Program-made: the position numbers and the translations under genes
Shown: positions 1-7,228 of the stretch, piece after piece
Position numbering within the stretch: position 1 is the first letter of the stretch
Layout of the letters: the number at the start of each line of letters is the position of its first letter
The notes under the pieces: model-generated
The model's database searches: none
The model's input: the letters and a program-made list of their open reading frames with translations, nothing else
What the model was told of the DNA's origin: nothing
Source: Candidatus Peregrinibacteria bacterium
GTDB lineage: Bacteria > Patescibacteriota > Gracilibacteria > UBA1369 > LOWO2-01-FULL-3
DNA: 9,051 nt
Direction: 5' to 3'
Assembly (NCBI GenBank): GCA_016214225.1
Contig: JACROX010000095.1
Coordinates: forward strand, 1 to 9,051

Positions 1-1
1 C

Positions 2-394
2 AAGAGGCAGGACCTTATTCCGAGTTTAATTGAAACTGTCAGAATTTATGTAAAAGATCAGCAAAAGATTTTGGATCAATTGATTGCCGAGCGCGCCGTG
101 GCGGCTAAAGAACATATTGCGGATGCTTCAAAGATCGAATACGAGCATGATTTAAGTTCCACACTAAATAAGGTTTTTGATTTTTCTACTGTATCAAAAG
201 ATCTTTCCGTGGACACAAATTTTCTTGAACTGAAGGGCGAAATCAGGCAGGTTGAAAGAGATATTGAATTTAAAGTGAGGCAATATAATGACACCGTAAG
301 GTACTATAACAAGCATCGAAATATTTTTTTCCTTTGGCCAATCGCAAAAATCTTTGGGTATAAGCCGGAAAATGTCTTTGAAGTGGAGATGTAG
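2..394 (+). CDS. lemA: LemA family protein, C-terminal part (5' end outside window)
   Basis: The frame is open from the left edge to a TAG stop and gives 130 residues, so the start lies outside the window. The visible part begins KRQDLIPSLIETVRIYV, matching the LemA signature after the N-terminal membrane helix (R-x-D-L-I-P-N-L-V-E-T-V). It ends with the family's YN-x2-V-x2-YN pattern (YNDTVRYYN) and a hydrophobic FFLWPIAKIFGYKP tail. LemA proteins are usually about 185-190 residues, with one N-terminal membrane helix and a helical bundle. Here the membrane helix and first part of the bundle are missing only because of the window edge. The middle is rich in charged, coiled-coil-like helix. 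Cellular function of the family is poorly defined. LemA is often paired with a TPM-domain or HtpX-like protease gene, but none is visible. It is transcribed toward the restriction operon and is not part of it. Confidence 0.88.
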   Translation, partial: KRQDLIPSLIETVRIYVKDQQKILDQLIAERAVAAKEHIADASKIEYEHDLSSTLNKVFDFSTVSKDLSVDTNFLELKGEIRQVERDIEFKVRQYNDTVRYYNKHRNIFFLWPIAKIFGYKPENVFEVEM

Positions 395-467
395 GGGATT
401 TTTTATGAGTCTACGGTTTTGGGGGTTGATGCTGTGGAAGATATATTAAGTTATATGATGTAGGGGA
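388..467. repeat. 11-bp exact direct repeat GATGTAGGGGA (388-398 and 457-467)
   Basis: The 11-mer GATGTAGGGGA occurs at 388-398, where it contains the stop codon of the LemA gene, and again at 457-467. The repeat period is 69 bp. The segment between the copies has no gene. It may be a small duplication scar or chance similarity. No third copy was found near the other end of the restriction operon, so it is not supported as a target-site duplication of the whole island. Confidence 0.45.
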
Positions 468-514
468 ACTAAAGGGATGAATTGCCCCGACCGAAAACAT
501 CTTATTGCAGTTGG

Positions 515-757
515 TTAATTTATCCATATTCCAATGTCAATTTTTTCACCTGTAACTTGTTCAAAATAACTAGCCCCAATTGCAATCCCATTTGTATCTT
601 TGAATCCTAAAAATGGTTTTATGTGCATATTTAAGTAGTTCTTGAAAGCATCCCAAGAAACAATTCCGTCTAAACGCCAAAAATGCTTGTAAAATACGAG
701 AAAAATGATCTCGCTAAGAGCAGGACTACGTAAAAATCCAATTAAAATCTCAAAAAA
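515..757 (-). pseudogene. Start-less protein-like frame, probable C-terminal gene remnant
   Basis: On the minus strand a frame is open for 80 codons between an in-frame TGA (758-760) and a TAA stop (515-517). It has no ATG, GTG or TTG at its beginning; the only internal ATG (626-628) would give 37 residues. The translation looks like real protein rather than antisense noise. It has a hydrophobic helix-like stretch (ALSEIIFLVFYKHFW), balanced composition and an ordinary ending (FEQVTGEKIDIGIWIN). Reading further upstream in the same frame meets TGA and then TAA, with a short MLKNSTSA peptide before them. The simplest reading is the C-terminal end of a gene whose 5' part was lost, perhaps when the adjacent restriction operon arrived. 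I do not recognise the family. A short expressed 37-residue peptide cannot be excluded. Confidence 0.4.
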
Positions 758-778
758 TCACATCACTTATGCAGATGT
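752..778 (-). terminator. Weak candidate terminator of the hsd operon
   Basis: Read on the minus strand, ACATC (778-774) and GATGT (764-760) form a 5-bp stem, extendable by one U-G pair, around a 9-nt loop. Two bases later comes a run of six T (757-752). It lies about 30 bp past the stop of the HsdMS gene, where an operon terminator would be expected. The stem is short and only moderately stable, so the call is tentative. Confidence 0.35.
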
Positions 779-807
779 ACTGTTTTTCAGCATGTCCTTA
801 GAAATAA

Positions 808-3807
808 TTACTCTCCCCACACTCCCGCTAAAATTTCCTCAATTCGCTTTTGGGCTTCTGATTTGAGCAGCCGCACGCCTTCAAAGGCTTGCATTTGCTT
901 GTCCAGTTCCTCCACTATTTGGCGTTGGGTTTCGAGAGGCGGAAGAGGGATTTCAAACGCTCTTATATCTTCAAGGTGCAGATGTTTTACACCAACACCT
1001 TTCTGGTTTTGTGCCACTAACACATTTCTTACTGAATTAAGATAACCAACTATATATTTTGGCACAACTTTTTCTAAATTTGGTCTAATCAGGGATAAGC
1101 TTTCATAAAAAGCATATTTCTCTAAACTATTGAACAAAGCAGATACTCCAATTGTTCCACTTTTTGCTAAAAGTACGTCATTTTGTTGCAATTGTTTTTT
1201 GCTAAAAAACTGATTATATTCCTCGTTAGTGATGTATTTAACATTTACTAAATCGAGTTTGAACTCTTTGATATTTTGGGCAGATATAAAAGGAATTCCT
1301 TCCGAAACATAATTTGGTGTTTTATGAGTTCCGTCTGTAATGTATGTTGCAATATCTTTAATTAAAATTTTATTAGTATTTTCTGGGATATCTATTTGAA
1401 TATTCCAATTCTCTTCAATCCTCTCTACCGCCTCAATAATCTGCTTTTGCTTTTCGATTTTTTCCACGATTTCGTTTTGGACTTCAAGCGGGGGGAGCGG
1501 GATTTGCCACTCCTGCATTGATTCAATTTTAAAGTCCATACGCACACCGCCATTGGCTTTTCCATTGACAAAATCCAAAAACTTTTTTGTTTTAAAAAGC
1601 GCGTCAAGATATTTTGGATTTAATTCATCTTCTTTACAGCCAAAAATATTGTAAGCACCGCTAATAATTTGATTTTCAAATTCAAATTCGCAAAAACCAA
1701 TAGATCCAACATTGATTCTATATGGGTTGTAACAAAACTGATTTTTATAAACTCTAAAATATCCTTGTTTTATAGCTTCACCCTTTAATTTTTCATTTAT
1801 AAACACGCCAGTTTTATTTGATACGCCTAAAATTGTAAATTCTGTATCTGGAAAATCGGCGGGTTTAATTTTGTCCGTATTTACAATAATCAAATTTTTT
1901 AACGAAACAATCGGATACTGAAACCCTTTTCTTAAAATTTCTTCCAGTTTTTGAAATTTTTCGTTTTGTTCTAAAATCTGCTTATCCAACTTGCTCAAAT
2001 ACTCCCTAGCAATATCCATTTGCAAGGCGTTTTGCGCGTCAAACGAAGTGAGTATTTGTAAAGCGATTTGGGGTTCAGCCTTTTGCAATTCTTGATAGCG
2101 TTTATCAATCTTGGAGCCATTTTTTATTTCCACGCCTTTTAAAGTTTCTTGCCAATCCCTGATCTGCTCCGCGCTTAAATTACTGCGGTAATTTTGCAGA
2201 TTGAAATGATACGAGTGCGCCCTTTCTATCGCTTTGGCGACTTCGTTATCAATTTGTCCTTCAATGATATTGTCAAACTGCCACAGTTTTTCATCATATA
2301 TTTCCTGACTGATTTTTTTGCTTTCCAATTTCTTGTCTAAATCCGCTACCAACTTTTCACGCTTTTTGGCGTTCTTTTCTTTGGTTTTTTCGCTGACTTC
2401 TTTTTTAATCCTCTCGGCAATTCTTGGATCAAGCGTTTCTATTTGCTCTTTGGATACGCAAAAGCTGTGTTTCGTGTCTTGCGGTTTTTTGCCTTGTTTT
2501 ACTTCCGCAAAAAGTTTGATAAGTTCCGGAATTTGATTGCCTTCAATCGGTTTTCTGTTCGTTCCCATTGAGAAACCGTCATTTTCTATTTTGTAATACC
2601 ACACAAAATCTGTCGGCTCATCTTTTTCAAAATATAGAATTGAAGTTTTTGCACCTTGTCCGCTCTTGCTCACAAACACGCCCTGAGGAAGTGAAATAAC
2701 CGCTCGCAAATTGGCTTCATTCAAAAGTATTTTACGAAGTGCGCATGCGCTGTTTTGCCCCCAAGTTAAAAGGCCTTCTGAAACAACAACAGCACATCGA
2801 CCTTTGTCTTTGAGCAAATCAAACATCAATTTTACGAATAAAATCGTAGTTTCGGATTCTTTGGAGTATTCCTCCCAAACATTCGGATATGCCGGCTGGT
2901 CGCGTTCTGCTCCAAACGGCGGATTAGCAATTACCACACTTTTACTTCCGCCGTCTCGCGAAGGGTCATACATCTTGAGACTGTCGCCCTGATCTATATT
3001 GTGCGGATTAAGTCCGCGAATATACATATTTACCGCCGCCATTTTGCGGATTCTGCCTTGATATTCTATTCCGCCAATTCCGGTGCGATAAAACATGTTG
3101 GCTATATTCTCGGCTGGGAACTGGCGTGTTTGGCGCGCTTTTTCTATCACATAATCGTAAGCGTCAAAGAGAAAACCGGCGGTACCACAAGCCGGATCAA
3201 AAATTGTGTCGGTAAAATCCGGATCAACCATTTCCACCATCATTTGGCGGATATGGTCCGGTGTTCGATACAATCCTAAATCTTTTGTTCCACCTGTTTC
3301 TGAAAGAGCGGATTCTATCGCATCTCCCAGTAAATCTGTTTTTAAAATATATTTCTCGTCAATTTCGTCCACCATGCCTATTACTTCGGCAATCACTCCG
3401 CCTTTAACATTGTTGGTAAAATTGGAATTGGCAAAAACTTCTTCCATTAAAACCAACTGATCTTGCATTTTTTGAGATAAATTCCCGCTGACTACCGTTC
3501 GCGCTTTTGAAAGAATAACAAAATAAAAAGGAAAAAGGTTTTTATTGAGCTCTGACAAAATCTGCTCGCCGTTGAGAGAAAGCAAATGCGAAAAGAGCAA
3601 ACGATAATTTTCACCTGTAAAAAGGTTGCGAAGCGGTTTAAATGATTCCTCTTGTTTGAGTTTGGCTTCAAAAATGCGAAGCAAAAGAAGCTCAATAATA
3701 TATTCCACTCTTTCAACCGGCGTGCCGGCAGGGCGCAGCTTATTATGAAGTCTTTTTAAAATATTGTTTGTTTCGCTATCCGCGTAATGTATTGTTGATC
3801 TTGCCAT
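808..3807 (-). CDS. hsdMS: Type I restriction-modification fused methyltransferase-specificity protein (HsdM-HsdS)
   Basis: A 999-residue protein joins two subunits that are usually separate. Residues 1 to about 450 are HsdM-like: a helical N-terminal domain, GLYRTP (178-183, motif X region), DPACGTAGF (204-212, the AdoMet-binding motif I) and NPPF (295-298, motif IV), which marks adenine-N6 methylation. Residues 468-620 form a charged, largely helical linker. From about 625 come two HsdS target-recognition domains, each followed by the conserved helix with IPLPPLE (769-775 and 953-959) and V-E-K/E-I/L heptads. The two TRDs differ in sequence, so a bipartite asymmetric target is expected. A normal HsdM is roughly 500 residues and HsdS roughly 400, so both parts appear complete and no frameshift is seen. 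It is the last gene of the operon, starting 3 nt after the DinD-like gene, with no Shine-Dalgarno. It should modify host DNA and guide HsdR. The recognised DNA sequence cannot be read from the protein. Confidence 0.95.
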   Translation of the reverse strand: MARSTIHYADSETNNILKRLHNKLRPAGTPVERVEYIIELLLLRIFEAKLKQEESFKPLRNLFTGENYRLLFSHLLSLNGEQILSELNKNLFPFYFVILSKARTVVSGNLSQKMQDQLVLMEEVFANSNFTNNVKGGVIAEVIGMVDEIDEKYILKTDLLGDAIESALSETGGTKDLGLYRTPDHIRQMMVEMVDPDFTDTIFDPACGTAGFLFDAYDYVIEKARQTRQFPAENIANMFYRTGIGGIEYQGRIRKMAAVNMYIRGLNPHNIDQGDSLKMYDPSRDGGSKSVVIANPPFGAERDQPAYPNVWEEYSKESETTILFVKLMFDLLKDKGRCAVVVSEGLLTWGQNSACALRKILLNEANLRAVISLPQGVFVSKSGQGAKTSILYFEKDEPTDFVWYYKIENDGFSMGTNRKPIEGNQIPELIKLFAEVKQGKKPQDTKHSFCVSKEQIETLDPRIAERIKKEVSEKTKEKNAKKREKLVADLDKKLESKKISQEIYDEKLWQFDNIIEGQIDNEVAKAIERAHSYHFNLQNYRSNLSAEQIRDWQETLKGVEIKNGSKIDKRYQELQKAEPQIALQILTSFDAQNALQMDIAREYLSKLDKQILEQNEKFQKLEEILRKGFQYPIVSLKNLIIVNTDKIKPADFPDTEFTILGVSNKTGVFINEKLKGEAIKQGYFRVYKNQFCYNPYRINVGSIGFCEFEFENQIISGAYNIFGCKEDELNPKYLDALFKTKKFLDFVNGKANGGVRMDFKIESMQEWQIPLPPLEVQNEIVEKIEKQKQIIEAVERIEENWNIQIDIPENTNKILIKDIATYITDGTHKTPNYVSEGIPFISAQNIKEFKLDLVNVKYITNEEYNQFFSKKQLQQNDVLLAKSGTIGVSALFNSLEKYAFYESLSLIRPNLEKVVPKYIVGYLNSVRNVLVAQNQKGVGVKHLHLEDIRAFEIPLPPLETQRQIVEELDKQMQAFEGVRLLKSEAQKRIEEILAGVWGE

Positions 3808-3810
3808 AAT

Positions 3811-4638
3811 TTATTTCAACTTTTTAAGAGATTTTTGCTTTAGTAAAAAATTTTTCTTGGAAATGACGGGACGACCGATTTCTTTTTCCAACTGTTCTTT
3901 AGCAATACCTGCGATTCTTCCGCCTCTTTTGGCGTCTTGTGCCAGCTTTGAAACTCCTTTGGAATTTTCAGTTTTGTGGATTTCTGTGGTTGAGCGTTCT
4001 CCGAGCATGGTAAAAATCAATTCAAAGTCATCCATATGATCGCGCAAATTTTCCCGCTTGAGTCCTTTGACTTTTTTATACTCACTCGGCGTGATGCCAA
4101 AAGTAGCTTTGGAAATTTCTGCAGTTAGAATCTCATAATCTTTTTGCTCCTTCGCTCCTCGCTTTTGCCACTCATCGGTTAATTCTTCCCTGATGGCAAT
4201 TCCGCGCATTCGTTTCTCGATCCAATCATCCGAATAGCCTTTGAGTTTATAAAGTAGTCTTGTCCGCTTGGTTGCCAACTCGGGATTTTCGATCTCTTGC
4301 ACTCGTTCAAACCCCACCTTTGCTAGCCATCTCTTAAATGGCTCGGCTTTGGTCGAGGGGATAGATTGAATGATTCTGAAAATTCCTTCGGTATCAGCAC
4401 AGTCTGTTTCACGCATTTTGCCGTCCTCAGCAGGTAATTTCAACTGTCTACAGATTGTAGATGGTTGAAAATCTTCTTCATTTTGCACTCGTGCTTTCAT
4501 GGCTGTCCAGTATTTGCTTGGTTGAATACTATCTGTAAGCGCTTCAATAATGTCTATAACTGAAAACCACCACTCATTTTGAAAAAGTGTTTTTCTGATC
4601 TTTTTGCCTTTAAATAAAGCGATTTTTGTAGTTTCCAT
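3811..4638 (-). CDS. Bro-N domain / DinD-like protein embedded in the restriction operon
   Basis: The product has 275 residues. The N-terminal part (about 5-110) fits the Bro-N fold found in phage antirepressors: IALFKGKKIRKTLFQNEWWFSVIDIIEAL, a W-rich strand-helix start, then an R-x-x-D-type segment and GIFRIIQSIPSTKAEPFKRWLA. The C-terminal half (about 150-260) resembles E. coli DinD: EISKATFGITPSEYKKVKGLKRENLRDHM (through 202) followed by a lysine-rich tail with AKRGGRIAG (236-244). The length also matches DinD (about 275). E. coli DinD is LexA-regulated and has been reported to act on RecA filaments; whether this protein does so is inference. It lies 3 nt after hsdR and 3 nt before hsdMS, so it is almost certainly cotranscribed and translationally coupled. 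Its role in restriction is unknown; options are regulator, RecA modulator, or host-protection factor. Alternative label: phage antirepressor-like protein. Confidence 0.85.
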   Translation of the reverse strand: METTKIALFKGKKIRKTLFQNEWWFSVIDIIEALTDSIQPSKYWTAMKARVQNEEDFQPSTICRQLKLPAEDGKMRETDCADTEGIFRIIQSIPSTKAEPFKRWLAKVGFERVQEIENPELATKRTRLLYKLKGYSDDWIEKRMRGIAIREELTDEWQKRGAKEQKDYEILTAEISKATFGITPSEYKKVKGLKRENLRDHMDDFELIFTMLGERSTTEIHKTENSKGVSKLAQDAKRGGRIAGIAKEQLEKEIGRPVISKKNFLLKQKSLKKLK

Positions 4639-4641
4639 AAT

Positions 4642-7020
4642 TTATACCTTAAATGTTGATTGTAATTCCTCAAATACTTGAGGGAAACGATTGTCAAAAA
4701 TTTGATTTACTTCCTGATAATCGGCGCCAATAATTCTTACAAATACCGGATTATTAAATACTTCTTGCGGTGAAATCCTCTTTTTCTCGGCAATATTTGC
4801 CGAAACAATATCTTTCATATCGCGCAAGATTTGAATTTGCTTGTCATTGAAATTGTATGTTTGAACATACGAATCAAAACCTCTTTCTACTCGTTCTTTG
4901 GGTGTTGAAATTTTTTTGATTTTGAGTGCGTGTAAAAAGAAATCCCAAATTGATCCCTGTTCAAAGTCATACGCTTTTTGTAATTGACCTTCGTCAAGAT
5001 AAACATTTGGATTTTTGGACCAAACCTTTATTTCATCAATTTCTTCCTCGCTTGGCTCATAATTTTCATCCGCTTTCACTTTTTCTTTTATTTCAACTAT
5101 TTCCGGCGTGGCATTTTTATTTATTTCTTCCTCAAAAATTTCTTTGGCTTTCTCAATCGGAATGTTGTCTATTACTTTTATGCTATCTCCATGTAAATAA
5201 ACGCGCTGTATCAAATGTGCCGGATCCGGATTATCAATTATCCCGGAATGAACCGTGCCGTGCGTGCCGGAACCAGCACCTTGACTTGTTGTTCCACCAG
5301 CCATTGAAATAATTTTCTTATTTTCTTTAGCTGTACCCTTGCCGTTATCTTCCATTTTTTGACACAGACCCACAAAATCCAAAACCTTAAAACTGAATTT
5401 TCCGGTTTTCGGATCAAGACGAGTGCCACGCCCGAGCATTTGAATATATTTGCCGACCGATTTTGTAAGATTGGCAAAAGCAATATAGCGGACACAAGGA
5501 ATGTCAACGCCGGTACTCATAATATCAACTGAAATAGCGACAAATGGCTTGTGGTTTTGATCTTTAAACCATTTTTTAAATGTGGCGTTAAGTTCGTCGT
5601 TTTCCGAAATAATCGCCTCCGCATAACGAGGTGATAATTCGTCCTCGCTTGTTTTAAACACTTGATTGATTGCTTTGACGAGTTGAACGGCGTGCGCTTG
5701 GCTGACGCCAAACAAAATTACTTTTTCGCCATATTCTGTATTGGCTTTTAGTTCTTCAGCAATTCTTAAGCAGTTATCCCATGCAATAAATTTACGGTTT
5801 AACTGTTCCAGTTTTATTTTTTTTGAGCTTTCAAGATTTACTATTTCCTCGGTTTCCGGGTCGATATAATGGTCAAATTCAACACCAATTTCTTTAGCAG
5901 TTTTGATTAACTCAGTTTCAATGGATAGCACCGCATAGGGAGCTAAAAAATCTTCATCAATACCGCGAGTAAGGTCGAATTGATAATCCGGCTCTCCAGT
6001 TTCACAGCCAAATAATTTGTATGTATCTAAAATTGCCAAATCTTCGTCCGGAATTGTTGCACCTTTCTTGGCGACTGCAGTCCTTGGGGTAGCAGTCAGT
6101 CCAACGCGCGGGCATAAGAAGTGATCAAAAATAAGTTTGCGGTTGATGTTGATTGAGCGATGGCATTCATCAACAATAATTAAGTCGTAAAAAGTGCTTG
6201 GGATATTTTGATAAATATTCTCTAGCGTATCAATAACCACAACATGAATTTGCGCGTTTTTGTATTGTTTATAATTACCCGAAGTAATGCGAACAGTTGA
6301 ATATTCGTTACTGATAAGCGAAAATCCGTCATTTATAGCTTGCTCGGCAAGCATAACACGATCAACTACAAATAAAACTCGCTTTGCCATGTTGTATTCC
6401 AAAAGTGCCTTAGTAAAAGCGACCATTGTTCTGGTTTTACCCAGCCCTGTCGCCATATGCACAAGCATTTTTTGTTTGCCTTCTTTGTATCTTTGAATAA
6501 GCACTTGAATACATTCGGCTTGATAGTAGGTTTCTTTGCCACAACTTGGGTTAATTCCACCTGCAATACCCCTATCAATTGTTATTTCTCGATCAAGGTT
6601 TATTTTTCTTGCTTGCTCGATTTTGAGTTGCATTTCTTCAAGCGACATCAAGCTATTTACTTGTCGAAATTCGCCAGCTTCAAGCCCCTTCCATCCGATA
6701 TCATAAAAAAGGATTCTTTCCGGTGAACAAGCATACAAAAAGCGCGGTTTCAAAACCCCTGCGTAAAGTGTGCGAAGTTTTGTAAGCGCCTTTTTCTCAT
6801 CTTCAAATTTATTCTCAAATATAGCGACAATATTATGATTCAAATCAATAAGTGTAATATCAGGCTTTATACTTTTGCGACCCTCAAATTGTTTTTGTTG
6901 TTCTGGCGTTAGAGTGTATTCTTGTTGGTACAACAAAGTATCTCCGACTTTCCAGCCGAGTTTTTTTAGTTCTTCAATGATTTTTAAATCTGTATCCGTT
7001 GCTTCGTTAATTTTTGCCAT
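4642..7020 (-). CDS. hsdR: Type I restriction endonuclease subunit R (HsdR)
   Basis: The 792-residue product is the nuclease and DNA-translocating motor of the type I enzyme. The N-terminal PD-(D/E)xK nuclease is visible as D54 (KPDITL) and E69-x-K71 (FENKFE). A Q-motif-like YYQAEC (165-170) precedes the SF2 helicase motor, whose motifs are ATGLGKT (190-196, Walker A), DECH (284-287, Walker B), GLTATP (307-312, motif III), STGVDIP (502-508, motif V) and QMLGRGTRL (527-535, motif VI). A Gly/Ser/Thr-rich linker (574-592) leads to a C-terminal domain of the EcoEI-R type that would contact the methyltransferase. The length is close to EcoEI HsdR, and all key residues are present, so it should be active. 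It is the first gene of the operon, starts at an ATG with an AT-rich leader and no Shine-Dalgarno, and is divergent from lexA. Its partner is the fused HsdMS protein two genes downstream. Confidence 0.96.
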   Translation of the reverse strand: MAKINEATDTDLKIIEELKKLGWKVGDTLLYQQEYTLTPEQQKQFEGRKSIKPDITLIDLNHNIVAIFENKFEDEKKALTKLRTLYAGVLKPRFLYACSPERILFYDIGWKGLEAGEFRQVNSLMSLEEMQLKIEQARKINLDREITIDRGIAGGINPSCGKETYYQAECIQVLIQRYKEGKQKMLVHMATGLGKTRTMVAFTKALLEYNMAKRVLFVVDRVMLAEQAINDGFSLISNEYSTVRITSGNYKQYKNAQIHVVVIDTLENIYQNIPSTFYDLIIVDECHRSININRKLIFDHFLCPRVGLTATPRTAVAKKGATIPDEDLAILDTYKLFGCETGEPDYQFDLTRGIDEDFLAPYAVLSIETELIKTAKEIGVEFDHYIDPETEEIVNLESSKKIKLEQLNRKFIAWDNCLRIAEELKANTEYGEKVILFGVSQAHAVQLVKAINQVFKTSEDELSPRYAEAIISENDELNATFKKWFKDQNHKPFVAISVDIMSTGVDIPCVRYIAFANLTKSVGKYIQMLGRGTRLDPKTGKFSFKVLDFVGLCQKMEDNGKGTAKENKKIISMAGGTTSQGAGSGTHGTVHSGIIDNPDPAHLIQRVYLHGDSIKVIDNIPIEKAKEIFEEEINKNATPEIVEIKEKVKADENYEPSEEEIDEIKVWSKNPNVYLDEGQLQKAYDFEQGSIWDFFLHALKIKKISTPKERVERGFDSYVQTYNFNDKQIQILRDMKDIVSANIAEKKRISPQEVFNNPVFVRIIGADYQEVNQIFDNRFPQVFEELQSTFKV

Positions 7021-7063
7021 ATTTATATATCCAATTTAAGTAATTGCATTGTATTCGTTTTCC

Positions 7064-7123
7064 CCTTATAAATAAAAACCAAATTTACCCTTTTAAAAAA
7101 CCCCGTCAAAATTCCTTATAAAT
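7064..7123. repeat. Direct repeat CCTTATAAAT (7064-7073 and 7114-7123) in the hsdR-lexA spacer
   Basis: The 10-mer CCTTATAAAT occurs twice, exactly 50 bp apart, on either side of the proposed hsdR promoter. On the minus strand the copies read ATTTATAAGG. They could be binding sites for a regulator of hsdR or alternative -10-like elements (TATAAG). In a 70 percent AT spacer, chance is also possible. Confidence 0.3.
7082..7109 (-). promoter_or_regulatory. Candidate hsdR operon promoter
   Basis: On the minus strand TTGACG (7109-7104) lies 16 bp upstream of TAAATT (7087-7082, four of six consensus bases). A transcript would start near 7076 and leave a leader of about 55 nt before the hsdR ATG. 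The -35 hexamer plus its following G (TTGACGG) is identical to that of the lexA promoter on the other strand, which adds some support. The -10 is poor, so another start is possible. Confidence 0.35.
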
Positions 7124-7173
7124 TTGTTTGCGATTCTTTTTTGAGATTTTAGAAAAATTTAACAAAAATCCTC

Positions 7174-7202
7174 TTGACGGTAAGTATACACTCACCTATA
7201 GT
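7174..7202 (+). promoter_or_regulatory. lexA promoter (sigma-70 type)
   Basis: TTGACG (7174-7179, five of six consensus) is followed after exactly 17 bp by TATAGT (7197-7202, five of six). The predicted start is near 7209, giving a leader of about 20 nt before the lexA ATG at 7229. The leader has no Shine-Dalgarno and ends in alternating AT. Two palindromic sites occupy the spacer and the start site, as expected for a self-repressed lexA promoter. Confidence 0.75.
7180..7195 (+). promoter_or_regulatory. Putative LexA operator 1
   Basis: GTAAGTATACACTCAC fits the imperfect palindrome GTRAGTATAYACTYAC shared with the second site. It fills the spacer between the -35 and -10 of the lexA promoter. 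Binding there would block RNA polymerase. Assignment to LexA rests on position and on self-regulation being general for lexA; the motif differs from CTGT-N8-ACAG (E. coli) and GAAC-N4-GTTC (Bacillus). Confidence 0.65.
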
Positions 7203-7216
7203 GAGTATATACTTAC
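7201..7216 (+). promoter_or_regulatory. Putative LexA operator 2
   Basis: GTGAGTATATACTTAC is a palindrome at 14 of 16 positions. It is the reverse complement of operator 1 except for one base. It overlaps the end of the -10 element and the predicted start site. Its centre is 21 bp from that of operator 1, two helical turns, so two dimers would sit on the same face of the DNA. Confidence 0.65.
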
Positions 7217-7228
7217 CTTAATATATAT

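Larger units (their letters stand above)
395..807. other. Gene-poor interval between lemA and the restriction operon
   Basis: About 410 bp carry no intact gene. Seen in it: the second copy of the 11-bp direct repeat (457-467), a start-less protein-like open frame on the minus strand (515-757), and a weak hairpin with T-run at 752-778 oriented to end the minus-strand operon. No rho-independent terminator for the LemA gene is evident. Confidence 0.6.

Noticed and set aside
70..300. Minus-strand frame antisense to lemA (76-294)
   Set aside because: Serine/leucine-rich shadow of the LemA coding frame.
405..449. 14-codon plus-strand ORF after lemA (MSLRFWGLMLWKIY)
   Set aside because: Too short, no ribosome site, no supporting context; likely chance.
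1490..1495. G6 run between the two TRDs of hsdMS as a possible phase-variation tract
   Set aside because: Six bases is short for slippage control and the run simply encodes the conserved Pro-Leu-Pro-Pro motif.
4926..5312. Plus-strand frame of 128 codons inside hsdR
   Set aside because: It is antisense to a well-conserved hsdR coding region and its translation has the biased composition of a shadow frame.
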